Shown one piece after another: positions 33,746 to 46,869 of a stretch of 64,000 bases of DNA. The translations under genes were made by a program, and so were the position numbers. Below the pieces are notes generated by a model. That model worked only from the letters and a program-made list of their open reading frames with translations, was not told the DNA's origin and did no database searches. Source of the DNA: a bacterium (lineage in GTDB: Bacteria; Myxococcota_A; Polyangia; Nannocystales; Nannocystaceae). Within the stretch, counting starts at the first letter, position 1, and each line of letters opens with the position of its first letter. The DNA lies in assembly GCA_024742475.1 (NCBI GenBank), contig JANSYI010000004.1, forward strand, positions 300,043 through 364,042, given 5' to 3'.

Positions 33746-34588
33746 ATGGCATCGCTGCGTTGGACCTCCGCCTCTACGGTTTTGGCTCTGCTCTTGGTGC
33801 CGGCCTGCTACGAAGGCCCCGAGGACATCGACGGGGAGGCCTGGATCGGGGAGTCTGGGGAAAACAGCGAGGACGGATCCGAGGACGATGACGGCGCCCA
33901 AGACGGCAGCGGCAACGCCTCCGGCGGCAACGACTCGGGCGGGAGCGGCAACGACCCTGGCGACCCCGGCAGCGACTCCGACAGCGGACCCGCCGACCCC
34001 AATGACGACCCCGGCGACCCCGGAGACGACTCCGGAGACCCCGGAGACGACTCGGGCAACCCCGGCGACGACTCGGGCGACCCCGGCGACGACTCGGGCG
34101 ACCCACCTCCCCCCTCGGACGAGGTGCCCGACAACGCCTACTGTTCCGGCGTCGCCGACTGGAACGCCGCCCACACGCAGCTCGAGAACGAGATCCTCGA
34201 AATCGTGAACCAGCGGCGCGCCGAGGGTGCCAACTGCGGGAGCGCGGGGTCCTTCGGACCGGCAGCGCCACTGTCGATGGATCCGGCGCTGCGCTGCGCC
34301 GCGCGGGTCCACAGCAAGGACATGGTCGACCGCAACTTCTTCGACCACACCAACCCCTCTGGCGAGTCGCCGTTCCAGCGCATGGCCGAGGCCGGCTACA
34401 GCTACAGCACCGCGGGCGAGAACATCGCCGCGGGCAACTCGACCGCCGCGGCCACGATGCAGCAGTGGATGGACAGCGACGGCCACTGCGGCAACATCAT
34501 GAACCCGGACTTCACCGAGCTCGGCGTCGGCTACTACCCCGGCGGCCAGTACGGGCACGTGTGGACGCAGAACTTCGGCGCCCCGTGA
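33746..34588 (+). CDS. CAP/SCP-domain lipoprotein, copy 2 (intact active-site set)
   Basis: A 280-residue lipoprotein (lipobox VPAC). A linker of about 105 residues, first Glu/Asp/Gly-rich and then repeats of DSGDPGD type, leads to a CAP domain (about 130-280). All four family residues are present: His in ARVHSKDM, Glu in AGENIAAG, His in SDGHCGN and Glu in FTELGVGYY. Four cysteines (YC-W, NCGS, RCAAR, HCGN) would make two disulfides. Bacterial CAP proteins are secreted and poorly understood; roles in adhesion, lipid binding or proteolysis are proposed for relatives. It is the best-preserved copy of the trio. Confidence 0.9.
   Translation: MASLRWTSASTVLALLLVPACYEGPEDIDGEAWIGESGENSEDGSEDDDGAQDGSGNASGGNDSGGSGNDPGDPGSDSDSGPADPNDDPGDPGDDSGDPGDDSGNPGDDSGDPGDDSGDPPPPSDEVPDNAYCSGVADWNAAHTQLENEILEIVNQRRAEGANCGSAGSFGPAAPLSMDPALRCAARVHSKDMVDRNFFDHTNPSGESPFQRMAEAGYSYSTAGENIAAGNSTAAATMQQWMDSDGHCGNIMNPDFTELGVGYYPGGQYGHVWTQNFGAP
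34010..34110 (+). repeat. In-frame Asp/Gly/Pro linker repeats
   Basis: Repeats of about 18 bases (unit like GGCGACGACTCGGGCGACCCC) encode the DSGDPGD linker of CAP copy 2. They are multiples of three, so copy number could vary without a frameshift. Confidence 0.75.
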
Positions 34589-34594
34589 TACCGT
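34589..34594 (+). promoter_or_regulatory. -10-like TACCGT directly after the stop of CAP copy 2
   Basis: TACCGT starts on the base after the TGA stop of copy 2 and ends 7 bases before the GTG of copy 3. The two genes are 13 bases apart, yet the second appears to carry its own leaderless promoter. Confidence 0.45.
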
Positions 34595-34601
34595 CCGAGC
34601 C

Positions 34602-35156
34602 GTGAAGACGGTCATCGCCGGGGGCCTGCTGCTCCTCCCGCTCCACGTCGGAGGCTGCGTGATCGACGAGGTGCGCGAAGACGACGTGGGCGAGGCGCCC
34701 GGGTGCAGGGCCGCGGCGCTGTGGTCCACCGACTGGGGAGCTCGCGAGGACGCGCTGGTCGAGGAGATCAACCTCGCCCGCGCCGTCGGTGCCACATGCG
34801 GTGACCGAGAGCGCCCGCCCGTCCCCGAGCTCGACGTCGCGCCCGAGCTTCGATGTGCGGCCCGGCGCCACGCGGTCGACCAGGCCGAGGCGGGCGACCT
34901 GTCCCACGCAGGCACCGACGACAGCAGCACGTTCTCCCGCGTCGACCTCGCTCGATATCCCGGCGTGCCCACCCACGAGCTGCTCGCCGGAGACTTCCTC
35001 GACCCCGAGGCGGTCGTCGAGGCGTGGCTCGCATCGCCCGCCGAATGCGACGCGCTGCTCGACGCGAGCGCGACCGAGTTGGGTCCGGGCTTCGCGCGCA
35101 GCCAAGACGGTGGCGCGACCGCCTGGGTGCTGCTCGTCGGCGAAGCCAGAGGCTGA
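34602..35156 (+). CDS. CAP/SCP-like lipoprotein, copy 3 (degenerate)
   Basis: A 184-residue lipoprotein from a GTG start (lipobox HVGGC). It shares with the two upstream copies the layout CysxxxxxxW, TCGDRE, RCAARRHAVDQ, a Glu in THELLAG and ATELGPGF, and all four cysteines. The second active-site His (GHC in copy 2) is replaced (PAECDAL), and the AGENIA helix has diverged. The His-lacking site suggests structural or ligand-binding use. The stop codon lies in the first unit of an 11-bp tandem repeat. Confidence 0.75.
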   Translation: MKTVIAGGLLLLPLHVGGCVIDEVREDDVGEAPGCRAAALWSTDWGAREDALVEEINLARAVGATCGDRERPPVPELDVAPELRCAARRHAVDQAEAGDLSHAGTDDSSTFSRVDLARYPGVPTHELLAGDFLDPEAVVEAWLASPAECDALLDASATELGPGFARSQDGGATAWVLLVGEARG

Positions 35157-35180
35157 TAAGAGGCTGATAAGAGGCTGATA
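35149..35180 (+). repeat. Three 11-bp direct repeats (GAGGCTGATAA)
   Basis: GAGGCTGATAA occurs three times head to tail (last copy lacks the final A). Each unit holds TGA, and because the period is 11 the three TGA codons fall in three different frames (35154, 35165, 35176). The first is the real stop of CAP copy 3, so the array stops translation in every forward frame. Confidence 0.85.
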
Positions 35181-35268
35181 CGGTCCGGTACACGGCCGCT
35201 CCGACCATCGGCGCGCCGGCCTATGAAGCCGGCGGCACACTCGATACAACCGACGCGCAACGGCGCGC

Positions 35269-39263
<3,995 letters not shown>

Positions 39264-39267
<4 letters not shown>

Positions 39268-41696
39268 GTCAGCGCTGCGTCTGCATCCACGGCCACTTCT
39301 ACCAGCCTCCACGGGAGAACCCGTGGCTGGAGACGGTCGAACAGCAAGAGTCCGCCGACCCGTTTCACGACTGGAACGAGCGGATCACCGCGGAGTGCTA
39401 CGGGCCCAACGCCTGGGCCCGCATCCTCGACGCCCACGGCTACATCGACAGCATCGTCAGCAACTACGAGCGCATCAGCTTCAACTTCGGACCCACGCTG
39501 CTGGCGTGGATGGAGCGAGAGACCCCGGCCGCGTACGCCGCGATCCTGGCCGCCGAAGAGGCGAGCCGCGCGCGCTACGGTGGCCACAGCTCGGCGCTCG
39601 CGCAGGCCTACAACCACTCGATCCTCCCGCTGTGCAACGAGGCCGATCGCCGCACGCAGATCCGCTGGGGTATCGCCGACTATACGCACCGGTTCGGGCA
39701 CGCGCCACGCGGCATGTGGCTGCCCGAGACCGCCGTCGATACGCCGACGCTGGAGGCGCTCGCCGAGCAGGGCATCGAGTTCACCTTGCTCGCACCGCAC
39801 CAGGCCGCGCGCGTCCGAGCGCCCGGCGAGGACTGGCGCGACGTCACCGGCGGCCGCGTCGATCCCCGACAGGCGTACCGCTGCACCCTCCCCTCGGGCC
39901 GCACGATCACCGTGTTCTTCTACGACGGGCCCGTCTCTCAAGCGGTCGCCTTCGAGCACCTGCTCGACAGCGGCGACCGCTTCGCCGACCGCCTCATGTC
40001 GGCGTTCACGGCAGAGACCGGCCGCCCGCAGCTCGTTCACATCGCCACCGACGGCGAGACCTACGGACACCACCACCGCCACGGCGACATGGCCCTGGCC
40101 TATGCGCTGCGTCGCTTCGAGAACGACCCGGCGATCGAGTTGGTCAACTACGGCGCGTTCCTCGAGGCCCACCCTCCGACGCACGACGTCGAGATCCTCG
40201 AGCGCACGTCGTGGAGCTGCGCGCACGGAGTGGAGCGCTGGCGCAGCGACTGCGGCTGCTGCACCGGGTCGAACCGCGGATGGAACCAAGCATGGCGCAG
40301 ACCCCTGCGCGAGGCCCTGGACTGGCTCAGCGAGCGCGTGGCGGCGCTGTACGACAGCCGCGCGGCAGGAGCCCTGCTCCGCGACCCCTGGGCCGCACGT
40401 GACGACTACATCTCGCTCATCCTCGAGCGTAGCGACGACGCGACTGCCGCCTTCTTCGAAGCCCACGGCGTCGGCAAGCTGACCGAGAATCAGCGCATCG
40501 AGGCGCTGCGACTGCTCGAGATGCAGCGCCACGCGATGCTCATGTACACGAGCTGTGGGTGGTTCTTCGACGACGTCTCGGGCATCGAGACGACGCAGAT
40601 CATCCGGTATGCGGCGCGGGCGATTCAGCTCGCGCAAGAGGTGTCCGATGTCGCGTTGATGCAGCCGTTCGTCGAGCGGCTCTGTGAAGCCAAGTCCAAC
40701 ATCCCCGAGCAAGGGGATGGCCGGCTGCTCTACGAGCGACACGCCGAGCCGCTCGCCGTCGACCTGCCGCGCCTCGTCGCGCACTACGCGGTCAGCTCAC
40801 TCTTCAAGTCGTACAAGCCGCGGGCCGAGGTCTATGCCTACGCCGTCGAGCAGCTCGACTATCGCACCGCCGCGCTGGGCCGAAGCCGCCTCGCGCTGGG
40901 CAAGGTCGCCGTCGTCTCGCAGGTCACCCGCGAAGCCGACGAGCTCAGCTTCGGATTCATCCACCTGGGCGACCACAACATGAGCGGCGGGGTCCGGGCC
41001 TTTCGCGGCGAGGCGGAGTACGACGCGATGCTCCGCGACGTGATGCGCTCGTTTCGCCACGCCGACATGCCCGAGGTCCTGCGGCTGCTCGACGCCCACT
41101 TCGGTGAGCTCAAGTACTCCATGCGCTCGCTGTTCCGCGACGAGCAGCAGAGGGTCCTCGAGCTGGTCGTCGATAGCGCGACCAACGACGCGCAGCAGGT
41201 CAGCGCACGCCTCTATGCCCAGCACTCGCCGCTGCTGCGCTACCTCGCGACGCTCGATCTCCCGCTGCCCAAGCCGCTCAAGGGCCTGGCGAGCTTCGTG
41301 CTCAACACGATGCTGCGCTCCGAGCTCACCGCGCGCGAGCTGGACCACGATCGGATCCGCGAGCTCATGCGCGAGGCCGAAGCCCTGCGCGTGGACCTTC
41401 ACCGCGCCACCTTGAACTTCACGCTGCAGCGCACGATCGAGAACGCGACGGCGCGATGGGTCGAGGCGCCCGAACGCATCGGACGGCTTCGCAGACTCCG
41501 CGTCCTCGCCGACCTTGCGCACTCGGGCCCCTTCGAGGTCGACCTGTCCACGCCGCAGAACGAGTTCTACCGGTTGCTCCAGTCGACCCTGCCCGCGTAC
41601 CGCGAGGCGGCGGCGGCGGGTGACGAGCACGCCGCGCAGTGGCGGGACGTCTTCGGGGGTCTCGGCGAAGCACTGCGCATCCGCGTCCACGAGTGA
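39264..41696 (+). CDS. GH57 family glycoside hydrolase with DUF3536
   Basis: An 810-residue enzyme of family GH57. Motif 1 reads [15 protein letters not shown], the nucleophile is Glu155 in MWLPETAVD, and the acid lies in [12 protein letters not shown] (Asp263). The C-terminal half has the DUF3536 layout found in large GH57 proteins of proteobacteria ([25 protein letters not shown], then helical). GH57 members include amylases, 4-alpha-glucanotransferases and branching enzymes; this subgroup lacks a tested activity to my knowledge. It starts at the ATG overlapping the MalQ-GlgB stop (ATGA), so it probably works on the same alpha-glucan. No signal peptide. Confidence 0.9.
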
Positions 41697-41733
41697 GGAC
41701 GGCGGCGCTCGTACAGCCCCCTCTCGCCAGTCC

Positions 41734-42834
41734 CTACAGACCCACGAAGCCGAACACTTCGCGTCGGAACGGGTCGTTGACAGCGGCGGCGAGGACGATC
41801 GAGACGATCAGGCCGATGCTGGCAAAGAGGACGTCCTTGCCAATCATGCGCGCGGCGAACGTCCATCGACGCTCGGAGGCGCCACGCAGCGCGAGCGCCA
41901 GCTCGCGACCGCCGAGCAGTCCGATGAACACCCACGTCGTGCTCATGGGCACGTTCGAGACGAACTTGAAGTAGTAGAGGATGATCGCGTAGACGAAGTT
42001 GATCACCGTCGCGGCGCGGACGTCGACGACCCCGGACTTCTCGTCGACGATCTCCTGGACCTTTTCGCCGCCCATGCGGAAGAGCAGCCCCAGGCCCAAG
42101 AAGATGCCGCCGGCGAACACGAGGAACTCCGGCACGCTGAGGCTGCGCGGCAGGTAGACGGCGATGTTCGCGGCGTCCTGCTGCAGCCACACCGACCACA
42201 ACAGCCCCGAGGTCACCCACTGCCCCACGCGCCAGCCCAGGTGCGGCTTGCCGACCATCCACCGCTCGAGCAGCCGCGCGGTCAGCATCCACACGAGGAT
42301 CGCCGCGCCGAACGCCAAGAAGTATCCGGTCAGACTCTTGGAGAGCACCTTGCCCACGCTGGAGACGTCGGTGGCGAAGCTGGTCAGGAGCAAGAAGGTG
42401 GTGCTCACCGGCATGCGGAGTCGCGTGAGCACGAGCAAGAACAGCGGCGCTGCCACCTGCAGGTAGGAGAACTCGGTCGGCGCGGTCTCGAAGCCCTTCG
42501 ACGCGAGGCGCTGGTAGCTGACATCCCCCTCGAACGTGATGAAGCTGTAGGTCGCCGTCAGCAGGAAGATGCCGCCCATGAACAGCCACAGCCACCACCA
42601 CGGCGTCTTGCGGTTCGAGGTGATGAAGGTGCCGATCGTTTGAATCGAGTCGTTCGCAATCGCCGAGTAGCCGGCGAACACGAAGCCTACCCAGGCCGCA
42701 ATCGACGGGGTCCGATACGTGGCCGCCGAGATCATGAAGCCGGACAGGAGGATGATCAGGAAGGTGCGCTCCCGGGCGATCATCCCTGGGATCAGCTGCA
42801 TCAACGTAGGTCTGGGGACGTCCTGCTTCGACAT
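41734..42834 (-). CDS. PiT-like (inorganic phosphate transporter family) membrane protein
   Basis: A 366-residue protein with about ten hydrophobic segments. Two repeated motifs point to the PiT/PHO-4 fold: FAGYSAIANDSIQTIGTF (compare GANDxANAIGT) and two P-x-STT motifs (LRMPVSTTFLLLTSF and NVPMSTTWVFIGLLGG). PiT transporters move phosphate with Na+ or H+; the altered motifs make the substrate uncertain. The open frame runs to 42903, but the ATG at 42834 gives the likely start (MSKQDVPRPTL). It is convergent with the GH57 gene and lies between it and glgC, so it may have a link with glycogen (phosphate) metabolism, which is inference. Confidence 0.75.
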   Translation of the reverse strand: MSKQDVPRPTLMQLIPGMIARERTFLIILLSGFMISAATYRTPSIAAWVGFVFAGYSAIANDSIQTIGTFITSNRKTPWWWLWLFMGGIFLLTATYSFITFEGDVSYQRLASKGFETAPTEFSYLQVAAPLFLLVLTRLRMPVSTTFLLLTSFATDVSSVGKVLSKSLTGYFLAFGAAILVWMLTARLLERWMVGKPHLGWRVGQWVTSGLLWSVWLQQDAANIAVYLPRSLSVPEFLVFAGGIFLGLGLLFRMGGEKVQEIVDEKSGVVDVRAATVINFVYAIILYYFKFVSNVPMSTTWVFIGLLGGRELALALRGASERRWTFAARMIGKDVLFASIGLIVSIVLAAAVNDPFRREVFGFVGL

Positions 42835-42858
42835 CGGTGGCCTGTTGCGCCTGCCGCC

Positions 42859-42864
42859 AACGTA
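42859..42864 (-). promoter_or_regulatory. -10-like TACGTT (minus strand) upstream of the PiT-like gene
   Basis: TACGTT lies 24 bases upstream of the ATG at 42834, giving a leader of about 17 bases. Further upstream, at about 42905-42925, GTCAC and GTGAC form an inverted repeat with a 12-base centre, a possible operator. This is weak evidence. Confidence 0.3.
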
Positions 42865-42949
42865 GCGACCCGCCCCGACCCCGGGGCGCCGACACGGCAA
42901 CAAGTCACCAACATCAATGTGACGTTTGTGTGTCGCAGCGAGCGCGGGT

Positions 42950-44209
42950 TCACCGCAATTTGGCGAGCATCGACGCGGTCACGAGCGTCACACCGGCGGG
43001 AGTCCGGTGAAACCGCGCGCTGTCGGCCTCGGCGTCTTCACCGACGACCAGGCCCTCGGGGATCCGACAGTTGCTCGCGACGATCGCCCGGTTCAGCCGC
43101 GCGTGTCGACCGACATCACATCCGGGAAGGACGAGGGAGTGGTTGACCTCCGAGTACGAGTTGATGCGGGTGTCGGTGAACATGATCGACCCCCGGACGG
43201 TGCCCCCGGAGACGACGCAGCCCGCGGAGATCAGCGAGTCGACCGCCATGCCGCGCCGGTCCTTGTCGTCGAAGACGAACTTCGCGCACGGGCGCTGCTC
43301 GTGATACGTCCAGATCGGCCAGCGCGAGTCGTAGAGGTCGAGCATCGGCGTGACCGACGTGAGTTCCATGTTCGCGCCCCAAAACGCATCGAGTGTCCCG
43401 ACGTCGCGCCAGTAGGGCTCGGTCGCGCCCTGGGACATGACGCAGCTTTCGCCGAACGGGTGGGCGTAGATCCTTCGCGAGCCGACCAGCGACGGGACGA
43501 TGTCGTGCCCGAAGTCGTGCGAGGAGCTGTCGTCGGATGCGTCCCGCTCGAGCGTCTCCAAGAGGACGTCGATGTCGAACACGTAGATCCCCATCGACGC
43601 GTACGACCTCTGCGGCCTGCCGGGGACGGACGGCGGATCGGCAGGCTTCTCGACGAACGCCTCGATCTCGCCGCTGTGTTTGGCGTTGACGCAGCCGAAC
43701 GCCGAGGCCTCGCTGCGGGGGACCTCGACGCACGACACCGTGACCTCCGCGCCCGATTCGACGTGCGCTCGAATCAGCCGGCTGTAGTCCTGTCGATACA
43801 CGTGGTCGCCGGCGAGAATGAGCACGTGGCGCGGCCCGTGCTGGCGGATGACCTGAAGGTTCTGGTAGACCGCGTCGGCGGTGCCCCGGTACCAGCTTCC
43901 CGCCTCGGTCTGCTGCTGCGCGGGCCACAGCTCGACGAACTCTCCGAGCTCGCCACGCAGGAAGTTCCACCCGCGCTGAATGTGGCGGATGAGGCTGTGC
44001 GCTCGGTACTGCGTGACCACGGCGACCTTGCGGATCCCCGAGTTGATGCAGTTCGACAACGGGAAGTCGACGACGCGGAACTTGCCGCCGAAGGGCATGC
44101 TCGGCTTGGCCTCGTTGTCGGTCAGCGCCTTGAGTCGAGCGCCACGACCGCCCGCGAGCACGACCGCCAGCGTCGAACGGACTGCATGTTGCGCGTCCCC
44201 GTAGTTCAT
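42950..44209 (-). CDS. glgC: Glucose-1-phosphate adenylyltransferase
   Basis: A 419-residue enzyme that matches bacterial GlgC along its full length: nucleotide-binding VLAGGRGARLKALT, the N-terminal EAKPSMPFGGKFRVVDFPLSNCINSG, YRGTADAVYQN, AGDHVYRQDY, the glucose-1-P site VEKPADPPS and the left-handed beta-helix near the C-terminus (INSYSEVNHSLVLPGCDVG). It makes ADP-glucose from ATP and glucose-1-phosphate, the committed step of glycogen synthesis, and is usually allosterically regulated. The ATG at 44209 gives the family start; the frame continues to 44335. It is divergent from glgA with 124 bases between, a shared control region. Confidence 0.96.
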   Translation of the reverse strand: MNYGDAQHAVRSTLAVVLAGGRGARLKALTDNEAKPSMPFGGKFRVVDFPLSNCINSGIRKVAVVTQYRAHSLIRHIQRGWNFLRGELGEFVELWPAQQQTEAGSWYRGTADAVYQNLQVIRQHGPRHVLILAGDHVYRQDYSRLIRAHVESGAEVTVSCVEVPRSEASAFGCVNAKHSGEIEAFVEKPADPPSVPGRPQRSYASMGIYVFDIDVLLETLERDASDDSSSHDFGHDIVPSLVGSRRIYAHPFGESCVMSQGATEPYWRDVGTLDAFWGANMELTSVTPMLDLYDSRWPIWTYHEQRPCAKFVFDDKDRRGMAVDSLISAGCVVSGGTVRGSIMFTDTRINSYSEVNHSLVLPGCDVGRHARLNRAIVASNCRIPEGLVVGEDAEADSARFHRTPAGVTLVTASMLAKLR

Positions 44210-44319
44210 CAATTCCGTTTTGCCACGAAGTGCGCCGCATTCGGCGGCTGCCGCGATTCTTTTTGTCGGCGGCGCAGGGCGCCACCGCGCGCACGCCGAG
44301 GACCCGCTGCGAAGTCTGG

Positions 44320-44325
44320 TAGCGT
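44320..44325 (+). promoter_or_regulatory. -10-like TAGCGT plus GGAGG before glgA
   Basis: TAGCGT ends 8 bases before the glgA ATG, and a GGAGG Shine-Dalgarno lies between the two. If TAGCGT is used, the GGAGG would not be in the mRNA; if an upstream promoter is used, it would be. Both modes could apply to this gene. Confidence 0.4.
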
Positions 44326-44333
44326 GGAGGACC

Positions 44334-45764
44334 ATGCGAATCCTTCACGTCGCGTCCGAGGCGACCGGGCTGGTGAAGACCGGCGGTCTCGCTGACGTGG
44401 TCACCGGGCTCACGCGGGCGCAGCACGACGCCGGAGACGACGTTCGCGTGCTGCTCCCGGCCTACCCGGGCTGTGCGCAGCGTGCCGACGCGACCGTCTC
44501 GCACGCCCTGGGCGACCCGCTGGGATTCGGGCCGGCACGCCTGCTCGAGGGCCGGATCCCCGGGACGTCGACGCCGGCGTGGCTCGTCGACGCGCCGTCG
44601 CTGTACGCGCGCGACGGCGGCCCGTATGTGGGGAGCGACGGTCACCCCTACGCCGACAACCATCTCCGCTTCGCGCTGCTCGGTCGCGTCGGCGCCATCT
44701 TGGCCACGGCGGGGCCGCTGCTGGGGTGGGAGCCCGAGGTCGTGCACGCCCACGATTGGCAGGCCGCCCTCGCCCCGGCAACGCTGCGCTGGTGGGGCGG
44801 CGCCCGCCCGGGCACCGTCACCACGATTCACAACCTGCGCTTTCAGGGCCGCTTCGACCCCGCGGTGGTGCCCGAGGTCGGCCTCCCGGTCGAGGCCTAC
44901 GCGGTCGAGGGCGCCGAGGCCTACGGCTCGTTCTGCTTCCTCAAGGCCGGCCTCGTCTACAGCGACCGCATCACCACGGTCAGCCCGACCTACGCCGAGG
45001 AGATCCAGTCCGAGCTCGGGGGCGAAGGCCTGCACGGGCTGCTTCGGCACCGCAAGGACGCGCTGCACGGCATCCTCAACGGCATCGACGAGTCGGCCTG
45101 GAACCCCAGCGACGACCCGGCGATCGAGGCGCCGTTCGACGCGCAGCGCTTGACACGGCGGGCGACCAACAAGCGAGCCCTACAACGCGAGCTCGGCCTC
45201 GAGCCGACCGACGCGCCGCTGCTCGGCGTGGTCAGCCGCTTGAGCGATCAAAAAGGCATCGACCTGCTGCTCGGCGCGCTTCCGCGGCTACTCCAGGCCC
45301 CGCTTCAGGTCGCCGTGCTGGGCTCGGGAGACCCCGGGCTCGAGTCCACGCTCCGCGACCTTGCCCGCGCCCATCCGCGCCGCGTCGGCGTGTTCATCGG
45401 GTACGACGAGGGGCTCTCCCACCGCGTCTTCGCGGGCGCGGACATGATGTGCGTGCCCTCGCGCTTCGAGCCGTGCGGCCTCACCCAGATGTACGCCATG
45501 CGCTACGGCGCGCTCCCGGTGGTCCGCTTCACCGGCGGCCTCGCCGACACCGTGCGCGACGTCTCGGCGGGCGGCTGTGGTTTTACGTTCGAGGACATCG
45601 ACGCAGGCGCGCTCGGGCACGCCATCGAGCGCGCGCTCCACCTCTACGCCGATCGCGACGCGTGGACTCGCCTCCAGCTGCAGGCGATGCGGCGCAGCTT
45701 CGGCTGGGACGACGCCGCCAAGCGCTACGCCGAGGTGTACGCCGCGGCGACCGCGTCGACGTAG
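44334..45764 (+). CDS. glgA: Glycogen synthase (GT5)
   Basis: A 476-residue GT5 enzyme that uses ADP-glucose. The N-terminal ADP-binding motif is KTGGLADVV (residues 14-22); HAHDWQAALAP, TIHNLRFQGRF, the SRLSDQKGIDL loop and the C-terminal SRFEPCGLTQMYAMRYG follow in order. It transfers glucose from ADP-glucose to the non-reducing end of glycogen. The ATG at 44334 starts the usual MRILHVASEATGLVKTGG; an open frame upstream is discarded. The last 40 bases overlap the 3' end of the convergent DUF1513 gene. Confidence 0.96.
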   Translation: MRILHVASEATGLVKTGGLADVVTGLTRAQHDAGDDVRVLLPAYPGCAQRADATVSHALGDPLGFGPARLLEGRIPGTSTPAWLVDAPSLYARDGGPYVGSDGHPYADNHLRFALLGRVGAILATAGPLLGWEPEVVHAHDWQAALAPATLRWWGGARPGTVTTIHNLRFQGRFDPAVVPEVGLPVEAYAVEGAEAYGSFCFLKAGLVYSDRITTVSPTYAEEIQSELGGEGLHGLLRHRKDALHGILNGIDESAWNPSDDPAIEAPFDAQRLTRRATNKRALQRELGLEPTDAPLLGVVSRLSDQKGIDLLLGALPRLLQAPLQVAVLGSGDPGLESTLRDLARAHPRRVGVFIGYDEGLSHRVFAGADMMCVPSRFEPCGLTQMYAMRYGALPVVRFTGGLADTVRDVSAGGCGFTFEDIDAGALGHAIERALHLYADRDAWTRLQLQAMRRSFGWDDAAKRYAEVYAAATAST

Positions 45765-46795
45765 ATGTGCGACCCGCTGACGAATGAGGGGAAGCCCCGG
45801 CGGTTGCCCGGCGCGTCGACGGGTTGCAGCGTGCCGGCGTGCACGCGCGCGACCCGGGGCGGCGCACCGAAGTTGATCAGGAACTCGTCGCCCGATCGAC
45901 TCAGGGCGATGCCTCTGGGGTTGGGGACGCGCAGCTTGTGCACGAGCGCCCCGGTGTCGAGGCTCCAGAAGGTGACGATGTTGCCCAGCGGAGTCGTGGC
46001 ACCGACCACGCGCGTCTGGGGGTGAATCGCGACGCTGAGCGTCTCTCCGGGGAGCTTCGTGACGACCTCGGTCGGCTCGGCCAGCGTGACGAACGCGCCG
46101 CCGGCCGGTCGCAGGCTCACCCCACCACAGGCGCGCGCAGGGTCGTAGCCGTCTCGGGGCGCGCTCACCAACGCGAGGTCTCCCTGGGCGGTCAGGTCGA
46201 GGTGGCCGGCGTTGATCGCCCCCGAGGGCACGCGAAGTACGTCGAGCGCCTTGCCGTCGCGCACGTCGACGAAGCTGACGCCCGGAGGGTCCTCGTCGCG
46301 TCCTGCGCCCGAACCGCCGTTGGCGATGACCAGCGTCGTGCCGTCGTTGGCGAACTGGCAGTCGTGCGGCGCGAGTCCGTGCGAGGGGAAGTCCCCGACG
46401 GTCTCGTAGGTGTTCCCATCACGTACGGTGATGTAACCCCTCCGCTCATCTTCGAGGTCGGTCTCGGTGCAGTACAGCAACGCGCCGTCGGGAGAGAACG
46501 CCCCGTGTCCGTAGAACTGCCGCCCCGGCGCACAGTCGATGGTTCGCAGCACCTCGTCGCTGGCGAGGTCGACCACGCAGCAGCCCGGACCGTGCTTCTC
46601 GAAGAGCACCACCTCCCGCGTTCGGTGCGGGTGCGGGGTGATGCCGTGGGCCAAGAAGGCGATCTCGATCTGCTCTGCGGACGGCTCCGGCGCGTCGAGA
46701 TCGATGCGCCCGAGCACGAAGCGCGCCTCACCCGTGGACTTGTGGCGCAACGCCCCACCCCCCAAGACGACCCCGACACCGGCACCCGAGCACAT
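45725..46795 (-). CDS. DUF1513-like beta-propeller protein
   Basis: A 356-residue protein of the DUF1513 family: FYGHGAFSPDGALLYCTETD, GLAPHDCQFANDGTTLVIANGG and HLDLTAQGDLALVSAPRDG are propeller blades with the family spacing. Members are often exported and stand in iron or cytochrome loci; function is unknown. The frame continues to an ATG at 46855, but ATG 46795 has TAGCTT 8 bases upstream (minus strand), so I prefer it; the resulting N-terminus (MCSGAGVGVVLGGGA) is a poor signal peptide, while the longer form has an Arg-rich leader (RPARRAAVVASC) that might serve as one. Its end overlaps glgA by 40 bases. Confidence 0.78.
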   Translation of the reverse strand: MCSGAGVGVVLGGGALRHKSTGEARFVLGRIDLDAPEPSAEQIEIAFLAHGITPHPHRTREVVLFEKHGPGCCVVDLASDEVLRTIDCAPGRQFYGHGAFSPDGALLYCTETDLEDERRGYITVRDGNTYETVGDFPSHGLAPHDCQFANDGTTLVIANGGSGAGRDEDPPGVSFVDVRDGKALDVLRVPSGAINAGHLDLTAQGDLALVSAPRDGYDPARACGGVSLRPAGGAFVTLAEPTEVVTKLPGETLSVAIHPQTRVVGATTPLGNIVTFWSLDTGALVHKLRVPNPRGIALSRSGDEFLINFGAPPRVARVHAGTLQPVDAPGNRRGFPSFVSGSHIYVDAVAAAYTSA

Positions 46796-46803
46796 CGAGC
46801 ACG

Positions 46804-46809
46804 AAGCTA
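46804..46809 (-). promoter_or_regulatory. -10-like TAGCTT (minus strand), 8 bases before the ATG at 46795
   Basis: TAGCTT on the minus strand ends 8 bases before the internal ATG of the DUF1513 frame, which supports that start over the ATG at 46855. Confidence 0.4.
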
Positions 46810-46869
46810 CCACCGCGGCGCGGCGCGCAGGCCGTCCACCGCGCGCAGCGGCCATGGCATCATCGTCTC

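Noticed and set aside
32246..35260. A minus-strand open frame of about 1000 codons across the lamin-tail and CAP-like genes
   Set aside because: It has no domain and spans several well-supported lipoprotein genes on the other strand; the length only reflects the base composition.
42905..42925. GTCAC/GTGAC inverted repeat as a Pho box upstream of the PiT-like gene
   Set aside because: It does not match the known Pho box direct repeats, and a 12-base centre is unusual; mentioned only as a possible operator.
46796..46855. Upstream ATG at 46855 as the start of the DUF1513 gene
   Set aside because: A -10-like element lies just upstream of the internal ATG at 46795, and the extra 20 residues are Arg/Ala-rich without conserved features. 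It is kept as an alternative because the Arg-rich leader might be a signal.
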